64,000 nt of DNA from Verrucomicrobiota bacterium (GTDB lineage Bacteria > Verrucomicrobiota > Verrucomicrobiia > Opitutales > Opitutaceae), in the NCBI GenBank assembly GCA_023416735.1, contig JAEZGX010000038.1, positions 1 through 64,000 of the forward strand, in the 5' to 3' direction. Below are positions 25,106 to 33,000 of this stretch, in pieces. Both the position numbers and the translations under genes were made by a program. The notes under the pieces were generated by a model, which saw nothing but the letters and a program-made list of their open reading frames with translations, did not search any database and was not told where the DNA came from. Within the stretch, counting starts at the first letter, position 1. Each line of letters opens with the position of its first letter.

Positions 25106-26203
25106 GTGAAACGCATCCTCACCCTCGACGGCGGCGGCATCCGCGGCGTCTTCAGCCTCGCCATCCTCAAGCACATCGAATCGCTCTTCCGCCAGCACCG
25201 CGGTCGTCCCGATCTCGTCCTCCGCGACGAATTCGACTTCTTCGCCGGCACTAGCACGGGCGCCATCATCGCGACCTGCCTCGCCTGGGGCCTCGGCGCC
25301 GACGAGATTCTCCGGCTCTATGAAGAGCGCGGCTCCGAAATGTTCGCTCGCGCCATGTGGCACCAGCGTTTCTTCCGCAACAAATACCGCGCCGACGTCA
25401 TTGCCGATTTCTTCCGCAGTCAGTTCACCGAAGACGACGGCACTCCCGCCCTTCTGGGCACCAAAAAGCTCTCTCCCGCAGGCCGGCAGAAATACCTCCT
25501 GCTCGTCATGCGCAACGCCACCACCGGCTCCGCCTGGCCCGTCTCCAACAACCCCGCCGCCCTTTTCAACGCCGCCGACGATCCGGGCTGCAACCTCAAC
25601 GTTCCCATTTGGAAACTCCTCCGCGCCAGCTCCGCTGCGCCGACGTTCTTTCCTCCCGAGGAGATCACTCTCGGCGGCCGCACCAGCCTCTTCGTCGACG
25701 GCGGCCTCACTCCTTACAACAACCCCGCCCTCATCGCCGCGCTCACCGCCACGCTTCCGGCCTATCGCATGAACTGGCGCGCCACGCCCGACGACCTGCT
25801 CGTCGTATCCGTCGGCACAGGACACGTCCGCGCCCAACTCCGCAAAAGCGAGGCCCGCGAACTCCACACGCTCGACTTCGCCCGTTACATCGCCCCCGCG
25901 ATGATCTCCAGCGTCGCCATCGAACAGGACATGATTTGCCGCATTCTCGGTCGCTGCCTCCACGGCGCCGACCTCGATATGGAACTCGGCAATCTCCACA
26001 GCAGCGGCCTCCTCGACCCCGCAGAGAAAAAATTCTCCTACGTCCGCTACGATCGCCGTTTCACCGCCGACGAAACCGACGCCTTCGAAAAGGCGACGAA
26101 GAAACAATTCAGCCTCGATAACCTCGACCTCATCCCCGAGCTGAAAAAATTCGGCACCGACTACGCCGTCGCGCACGTCCGCGCGGAACACCTCGGCCTG
26201 TAG
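25106..26203 (+). CDS. patatin-like phospholipase
   Basis: A 365-residue patatin-family lipid acyl hydrolase. The oxyanion-hole motif is DGGGIRG (residues 8-14), the nucleophile elbow GTSTG has Ser50, and the catalytic dyad Asp is in FVDGG (Asp198). It starts with GTG at 25106, in line with the family start KRILTLDGGGIRG. No signal peptide is present, so it would act in the cytoplasm on the inner leaflet. It lies 22 bases after the SLOG-membrane protein gene. Cyclic-nucleotide-activated patatins occur as effectors in CBASS defence, but no CD-NTase is visible here. It is convergent with the MCE gene. Confidence 0.92.
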   Translation: MKRILTLDGGGIRGVFSLAILKHIESLFRQHRGRPDLVLRDEFDFFAGTSTGAIIATCLAWGLGADEILRLYEERGSEMFARAMWHQRFFRNKYRADVIADFFRSQFTEDDGTPALLGTKKLSPAGRQKYLLLVMRNATTGSAWPVSNNPAALFNAADDPGCNLNVPIWKLLRASSAAPTFFPPEEITLGGRTSLFVDGGLTPYNNPALIAALTATLPAYRMNWRATPDDLLVVSVGTGHVRAQLRKSEARELHTLDFARYIAPAMISSVAIEQDMICRILGRCLHGADLDMELGNLHSSGLLDPAEKKFSYVRYDRRFTADETDAFEKATKKQFSLDNLDLIPELKKFGTDYAVAHVRAEHLGL

Positions 26204-26251
26204 GTGAAGTCCGAGAAGTCACCCGCGCCGCCCCTTCGCGCTACCCCGTGA

Positions 26252-27190
26252 TCATTCTCCGCGCTCCCCTGCCTTCTTTTCCCGCTCCGCTTTCTTCTTC
26301 GTATAACGGCTGAACGGCCACGTGTTCGCCGCCGCCTCACTCAGATCGCGTGAATTCTTCAGCGTGTCCTGCGACAACTGCAGCAACATCGGCATCTGCT
26401 TCTCCACCTCCCCCAGCGTGCGATTCACCGACCCGAGCGTGACCGCGATATCCGCCCGGTTCGTCCGCACCGCTTCCGTCAGCTCAGGCAACAATTCTCC
26501 GTTCAACCGCCGCAGCGACTCGCTCAACTCTCCCGCAATCATCGCCTCGTCCTCTTTGATCTGAGCCAGCAATCCGCGCGCTTCCTCGATCGTGCCCGTC
26601 ACCGCGCCGAGATGCGCGTCGATGCTGTCGATCTGCTTCTCCACTTTCGCCAGAATCGGATCGAATCGTTCCGCGCGATCGTTCAATCCCGCGATCATCT
26701 GACCGACTTCATCGAGCAGCTTCCGAATGGTCGGCTGCAACTCTAGCAACTGCGTCATCAAATCCGGCGCAATCGCTCCCGGCAACTCGCCGCCCGGAGG
26801 CACCAACTCCGCCGTCGTCAACGCCGGCTGCAGCTCCAACCGCGCCGCATTCACCAAATCGCTCCGCACCATCACACGCGACCCGCGCCGCAGCCAGCTC
26901 GCATGATCCGCCTCCACCCAAAAGCGCACCTCCACCTGCAACCCACCCGCGCGCTCCACCAACAGCGTCTCGCGCACACGCCCGACCGTCAGCCCGTTGA
27001 TCACGACCAGCGAGCTCTTCGACACACCCGCATTGTCGTTCAAATACGTCACATAATCCGCGCGGGTCCGCATCCAGCCGCGACTCCATCCCAGCAACGT
27101 CAACAACGCGCCCGCCACCACCAGCAGCGCCAAAGCCGCCGCCATCCGATGCCGCCGCGGCGCCGCCGATTCAAGAACGTAGGTTTTCAT
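26252..27190 (-). CDS. MlaD/MCE-domain lipid transport protein
   Basis: A 312-residue protein with one N-terminal membrane helix (about residues 17-36) and a single MCE domain (about 42-125: YVTYLNDNAGVSKSSLVVING, with VGRVRETLL). The C-terminal half is helical and probably coiled coil (LDEVGQMIAGLNDRAE, VNRTLGEVEKQMPMLLQL). MCE proteins form periplasmic rings or tubes that carry phospholipids between the membranes. It is the last gene of a minus-strand operon with an MlaE-like permease and a degenerate ABC subunit. The gap to that ABC gene carries a word-like repeat. Confidence 0.88.
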   Translation of the reverse strand: MKTYVLESAAPRRHRMAAALALLVVAGALLTLLGWSRGWMRTRADYVTYLNDNAGVSKSSLVVINGLTVGRVRETLLVERAGGLQVEVRFWVEADHASWLRRGSRVMVRSDLVNAARLELQPALTTAELVPPGGELPGAIAPDLMTQLLELQPTIRKLLDEVGQMIAGLNDRAERFDPILAKVEKQIDSIDAHLGAVTGTIEEARGLLAQIKEDEAMIAGELSESLRRLNGELLPELTEAVRTNRADIAVTLGSVNRTLGEVEKQMPMLLQLSQDTLKNSRDLSEAAANTWPFSRYTKKKAEREKKAGERGE

Positions 27191-27240
27191 GATGCTATCT
27201 CTCCCCGTTGTGCTTCTCCACGCGCCCGCCCAAATCGCAC

Positions 27241-27310
27241 TTCGTGTCCCTTAGTATCCATTCGTGGTTCAAATCCGAAATCCGTGTTCATCCGTGTCCA
27301 TCCGTGGTTC
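27241..27310. repeat. TCCGTGTTCATCCGTG word repeat
   Basis: A tract of repeated words (ATTCGTGGTTCAAATCC, TCCGTGTTCATCCGTGTCC, ATCCGTGGTTCACC) in the gap between the pseudo-ATPase and the MCE gene. It runs into the stop codon of the ATPase gene. It belongs to the same dispersed class as 8344-8376. Confidence 0.6.
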
Positions 27311-28010
27311 ACCAACGCTCCACCCGCAGCTCCGTCACTTCGATCCCCGCCAACGCCGCCTCCTCATCCGCCCCCGTCGTCACGAGCAAATGCGCACTCG
27401 TCGGCTCAATCTTTCGATAGCGCTGTAACAACCCCGCGATCGTCGCTCGATCCGCCGCGCGCAATCCATCGAAGGGCGCAAACGCGATCACCAACTGCGG
27501 TCGCCGCACCAGGGTCGTCATCCATCCCCAATACCGCCGCGCAAACGCCGTCATCTCTCCCGGTCGTCGCTCCAACAGCTCCGCCGCCGCGACGCCTCCA
27601 ATCTCCTCGCCCGCCAACTCGCGCAGCAACTCCGCAACATCCTCACCCCGCGCACGGCCCCGCGGCCACACGTCGTGATAGCGCGACGACAACATCACAT
27701 TCTCGCGCACCGTCAGTTCGTCCACCAACCCGCCGTCGCGCAGCACAAACCCCACAAACCGTGCGAAGAATCCCCGCAACTTTTCCGCCGGCAGCGCCCG
27801 CGCCACCATCGGCTTCCCCTCCGCATCGCGCACTTCCTCCAACCACAACTCACCTTTCGCTCCCGCCGTCTCGCCGATCGCCAAATACCGCGCGATAAAA
27901 TCTTCCTGCACGTGCTCCGGATCTAGCGGCAGCACGTGCACGCGCCCGCGCTCGATTCGCGCGTCCAATCGCACGCCGTCCGCCAATTCAAAGTGTTCGA
28001 AACGCAGCAT
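27309..28010 (-). CDS. degenerate ABC ATPase subunit (MlaF-like pseudo-ATPase)
   Basis: A 233-residue protein that aligns by eye with MlaF-type ABC ATPases but has lost every catalytic motif. The Walker A position reads PLDPEHVQEDF (28-38) with no GxxGxGK(S/T). The Q-loop Gln is Arg91 (VLRDGGL). The LSGGQ signature is replaced by RPGEMTAFARR (149-159). The Walker B Asp-Glu is Phe177-Ala178 in LVIAFAPFDGL. The switch His is Gly213 in TTGADEE. The frame is intact and the start overlaps the permease stop (TGATG at 28008-28012), so it is a maintained gene and not a decaying one. It may be a structural subunit, or pair with an active ATPase encoded elsewhere. Confidence 0.8.
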   Translation of the reverse strand: MLRFEHFELADGVRLDARIERGRVHVLPLDPEHVQEDFIARYLAIGETAGAKGELWLEEVRDAEGKPMVARALPAEKLRGFFARFVGFVLRDGGLVDELTVRENVMLSSRYHDVWPRGRARGEDVAELLRELAGEEIGGVAAAELLERRPGEMTAFARRYWGWMTTLVRRPQLVIAFAPFDGLRAADRATIAGLLQRYRKIEPTSAHLLVTTGADEEAALAGIEVTELRVERW

Positions 28011-28720
28011 CAGAGCACAAAAAACAAAAGCTTCGCCGCAAAGATCAGCACCAGCGCATCCCGAAACACCCGCCCGATCGGCGCCACCTCCGCCCCTCCC
28101 ACCCGACCCGCCAACACCGGCGCACAACACACCGCGCCCACCGCGCATCCGACGAGCGCGTTCAACACATAACCCGCCAGAATCCCTCGCCCGCCTTCCT
28201 CCAAAATCGCGCCGATCTCCGCCCCCAGAAAGCGCCCGTCGATGGCGTAGTTCACATACGTCGCGACCACGACCGCAGTCACTTTGAACATCATCCCCGT
28301 CACCAGATAAACGAGCGCCAATCCCCACACCCGCGGCAGCACGAACAGCTCCAACGGATCCATCCCCGCCGCCGCCACGCTCGTGAAACGATACCGCTCC
28401 CGCGCCCGCCACAACTCCAGCGTCGCCGCCAACCCCGCCTGTCCCACCACCAACACGCCCGCCATCACGTCGCCGAGATGTTGAATCGCGAAAAGAAAGA
28501 TCCGCGCCAACTCCTCCGGCCGCGCCCCAAACCACGGCAACAGCGGCAGCACGAATTGCAGCAGCGTCACGCCGACGAGCGCCGACACCCACAAGGCCGA
28601 AACCGCCGTCCGCCCCGACCCGCTCACAAACGCCGCCGCCAGCGCATCGCGCACCGCCCTCCGCCGCGCGGCCGCGGCGCGCAGAAACATCATGGCAGCC
28701 AGGGCAAGCGAGTCCGTCAT
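28010..28720 (-). CDS. MlaE-family ABC transporter permease
   Basis: A 236-residue membrane protein of the MlaE permease family. Hydrophobic helices appear at about residues 40-65, 80-105, 130-165, 185-205 and 215-234. The GMDPLELFVLPRVWGLAL segment is the conserved MlaE motif just after the coupling helix. I chose the ATG at 28720. Its stop overlaps the start of the pseudo-ATPase gene, and it follows the lipoprotein gene by 2 bases. It would move phospholipid between inner membrane and MCE protein. Confidence 0.88.
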   Translation of the reverse strand: MTDSLALAAMMFLRAAAARRRAVRDALAAAFVSGSGRTAVSALWVSALVGVTLLQFVLPLLPWFGARPEELARIFLFAIQHLGDVMAGVLVVGQAGLAATLELWRARERYRFTSVAAAGMDPLELFVLPRVWGLALVYLVTGMMFKVTAVVVATYVNYAIDGRFLGAEIGAILEEGGRGILAGYVLNALVGCAVGAVCCAPVLAGRVGGAEVAPIGRVFRDALVLIFAAKLLFFVL

Positions 28721-28722
28721 CG

Positions 28723-30012
28723 CTACTGCACTTCCAGCACCTGCCGTTGGAATTTCGTGATATCCACCGTCACCTGTGACGAGAGCTGCACCAGCAGCCG
28801 AAACACATCGCGATTCCACCGGCCGTCCAGATCCGCCGCGCCGCTCGCCGGATCCGTCACGCGGTATTGAATTCCTGCATACGTCAACTCCGCCGCCGGC
28901 GCCGCAAACTCTCCGCCTTTCTCCCACACCGTCCGCAACACCGGCCTCAGTTGCCGCCGCGGCACCTGCGCCGCAAATGCCGCATCGCCGACCCACTCCT
29001 CCATCGCCCTCTGTTCCTGCGCCACCGCCTCGAGCACGCTGCGAAACGACCGCAACACCAGGATCGATCGCGTGCCACTTCCGCGCCGGCCTTCATTCTC
29101 CGTCGGCGCGCTCGTCACCGTGGCCTCGAACACCGCATGCAGATTCTTCAACGACGCCGCGTAATCCGGATCCGATCTCCGCGCGAATCGCTCGATCACC
29201 TGATCCACAATCTCCGGCTTCGCGCGAAACCGATACGCCGTGCGCGTCGTTCCCAGCTGCCAGCCATCCTCCCCTCGCCGCCACACCCGGCCTTTATCCG
29301 ACGCATCCAACAAGTCTTTCGACGTCACACTCGGCAGCACGCCATTGCTCACAGGCGTAAATCTTTCCTCCGCCACCAATCCGAGTCCTCCGGCCCGCTG
29401 CAATTCCCGCACGATTTCACACACGCGCAGAAAGCGCGCGAACGAGTCGGCCGTTCCTCGCAGCGGCGAATTCGTCAGCACGATGTGCTCGGCCGTCCCA
29501 TCTTCATTCCGAAGCTCCACCTCGATCCGTTCCACCAGCACGCGCAACAACTGGTCCACCGGCCAGCCTTGTTGATAAAGCATGTTGAACGCATCGATCG
29601 AAATCGGCGCCAGCAACTGCCGCGCCGCTTCCTCGCTGTTGATCGGAATGAAAACAAACTTCGGGCTGGCATTGATCGATGCGCTGGGCGTCACCGTTCC
29701 TCCCAACACATTCGTCACTGTGTTCGACACCGCCGCAGCCACCGTCCGCCCCGTCGTGTGACTGCTGTTCCCGCTCATGTTCAGCCCGCTGGTCTGGCTT
29801 CGATCGAGCCGGATCTCTCCCACCGCCATGAAATACGCCGGATGCCCGTGATCGAGCCGCGCCAGATTCAACAGCATCTGCCAGTTCATGTCGCTGGCAT
29901 AGTCGGTCGAGAACGACGCGAAATCGCGCTCGAGCTGCTTCGTCGCGCACGAGGTTAACAACATCCCCGCCGCCGCGCCCAACAAGATCCGCATCAACGT
30001 AGTCACGTGCAT
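28723..30012 (-). CDS. predicted lipoprotein of unknown function
   Basis: A 429-residue exported lipoprotein with a signal peptide and lipobox LTSC (Cys22 from the ATG at 30012, Cys16 from an in-frame ATG at 29994). The mature part begins ATKQLERDFASFSTDYASDM. A Ser/Thr/Asn-rich stretch follows (about residues 75-110), then NSEEAARQLLAPISIDAFNML. I recognise no family. It sits between the DUF4062-TPR gene (38 bases upstream) and the MlaE gene (2 bases downstream), so it is very likely part of the same lipid-transport operon, perhaps as an outer- or inner-membrane anchored partner. Confidence 0.8.
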   Translation of the reverse strand: MHVTTLMRILLGAAAGMLLTSCATKQLERDFASFSTDYASDMNWQMLLNLARLDHGHPAYFMAVGEIRLDRSQTSGLNMSGNSSHTTGRTVAAAVSNTVTNVLGGTVTPSASINASPKFVFIPINSEEAARQLLAPISIDAFNMLYQQGWPVDQLLRVLVERIEVELRNEDGTAEHIVLTNSPLRGTADSFARFLRVCEIVRELQRAGGLGLVAEERFTPVSNGVLPSVTSKDLLDASDKGRVWRRGEDGWQLGTTRTAYRFRAKPEIVDQVIERFARRSDPDYAASLKNLHAVFEATVTSAPTENEGRRGSGTRSILVLRSFRSVLEAVAQEQRAMEEWVGDAAFAAQVPRRQLRPVLRTVWEKGGEFAAPAAELTYAGIQYRVTDPASGAADLDGRWNRDVFRLLVQLSSQVTVDITKFQRQVLEVQ

Positions 30013-30050
30013 AAAAAGGTAGCCGCGATCACCCGCGAGGCGTCGCCGCC

Positions 30051-33000
30051 TCAGCCTTCGCCTTCCCGCGCTTCCGCGACGATCCGATCCGCCACTGCCG
30101 CCAGCTCCTTCGACAGCTCGGGCGTGATCTCCTTCCGCGCCGCTCGCGCCCGCTCCCCCGCTTCTTTCAACCGCGTCGATCGCTCCTCGCCTTGAAACCC
30201 ATCCGCTTCCCGCACCAACGCCCGCGCGAGCTGCAATTCGTTCAACGCCGCATTGATCGCGCTCGCTTCTTTCACCTGCAGCCCTTCCCGCGCCCGCTCG
30301 ATCGCTTCCTTATAACTCGCGCTCCTCTCCGCCCCGCTCACTTCCGCCGCATAGTCATTCAACGCTCCCGCCAGTCGCGCGCGATACAATCCCCAGCCCA
30401 ACGCCGCATTTCGGCCGCCCGTCTCCAGCGGCAAAACCCGATCTCCCGCTTCAATCGCCGCGCGATACGCCTCGATCGTTTCTTTCAACAATCTCGTCCG
30501 CTCCGCTCCCGTCGCCTCGTCCGCCAGCGTTTGCAGCGTATCCGCCAAATCACGACGCAACCCGAGCACGAGCCCGTCGCCGCCGGTGTGCGCCTGCGTC
30601 AGCCCCGTCCGCAGCGCCTCGACCGCCTCCGCCAGCAACCGAATCTTTTGCTCGCCCGCGCTGTGTTCCGCTTGCGCCGCTAGCGCCGACGCCAGCGTGC
30701 GATGATCTTCCGCCCATTGATACGGATAACCGTCCCGCCAAAATTCGAGCGTGCTCCGATGCAACGCGATTCCCTCGCCCATCGCCTGCACCGCCGCTTC
30801 TCCTTCCAGCTCCTTGCCGCGGTCGATCAAATGCATCGCCAGCAATCCAGCCTGCGTCGCCCACGCGAGCGGCTGCCCATCGCGCGTCGTCACTTCCAGC
30901 ACCCGCCGGCGCGCCTCGATCGCCCTGGAAAAAAACTCCACGCGCCGCGTCTTGTCGTCCATCGCCCATCCCCGGCGCATCAGCGCCATCGCATAATCCG
31001 CCTGCGCCGCCGCCCAGTCCTGCGGCATCTCCTCCCGCGAATAGACCTCCATCACGGCCCGATAACCTTCGAACGCCTCTTCCGCCGCCGCCGCGCCTTC
31101 TGCGTCATCCAACATCGCCGCCAGCGCGCTCAAGGAATTCGCCAAACTCAACTGCGCTCCCGCCCAACGCAACGGCTGCCCCGCCCGCGTGTGCACCGTG
31201 AGCTGCGCTCGTCGCGCGTCGATTTCCGTCCGCCGAAATTTCAACCGCTCGTCCTCGCTCCCCGACTCCGCCGCGAGCGCATTCAACGCCGCCGCCAACC
31301 TCGCCTGCGCCGCCGCCCAGCCATCCGGATCGATCTCCACCCGATACACCGCGAACGTCGACCGCGCCGCCTCGGCCGCTTCCGCAAACAGCGTCAACCG
31401 TTCCGCGCCCGTCGTGTAATAGCGCGCCTGCACCCAAAGCGCGTTCGACAGCGCCAGCTGTCCGCTCGCCCATGCCTCCGGGAATTCCTCCCGCGTGTAA
31501 ACCTCCAACACCGCGCGCCGCGCCGCCAGCACCTGCGCCTGCAATTCCGCGTGTCCTGCGTCCGCCGAATCTTCCCGGAGCGCGTTGAGAATATAGGCCA
31601 GCAACGACTGCGCGCGCGCCCACTCCTGCGGCGTCCCATCTCGCGTAAACACGTCCAGCGCCGCGCGACACGCCGCCACCGCTTCCTGCCGCAACGCCAT
31701 GCGTTCCGGATCCACCAGGTCGCTCGCCCGATCGTCCAACGCATCCGCCAGATCGAGCTGCGCCTCCGCCCAGCCGAGCGACCGCGCTCCGCGCGACAAC
31801 ACCTCCAATACGTCCCGCCGCAGCGTCACCGCCTCGATCCGCACTTTCGCCCGCGCTTCTCCGATCAGCTCGTAACCTTGACGCGCCAGAATATCCGCCA
31901 GCCGCCGTCGCGCCTCCGCCCATTCCTGGGGCGCGCGATCGCGCGCATACAACGTCAACACCGCCCGCGCCGCCGTCTCCGCCTCGCGCAACAAACCCAG
32001 TCGCTCCTCGCCCTCCGCATCGCGCGCCGCGTTCCGCAACACCACCGCAAGCGCATGCTGCCGATTCGCCCACCCCACCGGCAGCGTCTCGCGCGTTTCG
32101 ACCTGCAGCGATGCGCGATGCATCGCCGCGATCTCCGCCCTTCTCGCCCGACGCTCCTCCACCGGCGCTTCATCCGCCTCGTCCTCCGTCGCGTCCGCCA
32201 AATCGCCCTGCACGCGCGCCCAGTCCTGCGGATGCGTCGCCCGCGTATAAACGTCCAGCGCCGCTCGATACGCCGCGATCGCCGCTGCCCGCAATTTCGG
32301 CGCCTCCCTCTCGTTCGCATCCCTTGCCTGGCTCGACAACGCGATCCCCAAATTCGCCTGCGCATTCGCCCACTCTTCCGGATACGCCTGCCGCTCCACC
32401 GCCCCACCCGCGCGTTGAAACGCCTCCACCGACTCACGCCTCAAACGCGCGCGTTCCGCTCCCATCGCTTCATCCGCCTGATCGCCGAGCACAATCCCGA
32501 GATTGTTCTGCAATCCGCTCCACGCCGCCGGCTCCGCCTTTGGATCGCGCACCTCCAATGCCTCTCGAAAGCGCCGCACCGCCTCCGCAAAAAATCTCCC
32601 TCTCGCCGGCTGCAGCGCCGCCAGCCCGCGACTGCGCGCGAGATTCGCCAGATTGTTCTGCGTCGCCGCCCAATCCTGCGGCGACGTCGCGCGTGTCCGC
32701 ACGGTCAACGCCGCTTCAAATGCGGTCGCCGCTTCCGCCAACAGCGGCTCCGCATCGACCGACTCCACCGCTTTCGAGCTCAGCGCGTTGCCCAGATGAT
32801 TCTGCGCAAAACCCCACTCGGACGGTGATTCCTGCGGCGTCAGCACCTCCAGCGCCGCGCGAAAACTCGCGATCGCCCGATCCCGCCGCTCCGCAATCGC
32901 CCGGCCTTCGGATACGTCCGCCCAGGAATCGAGCGCCTTCGCCATCCGTCGTTGCAGATCGCCCCATGCCTTCGGCGCGCGTTCGCGCGTCGTTGCTTCC

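Noticed and set aside
25004..26191. A 395-codon minus-strand open frame over the patatin gene
   Set aside because: Antisense to an intact patatin; low-complexity Gly/Val/Glu composition.
30702..32828. A 708-codon plus-strand open frame inside the DUF4062-TPR gene
   Set aside because: Arg/Pro/His-rich shadow of the TPR repeats on the other strand; no motif recognised.
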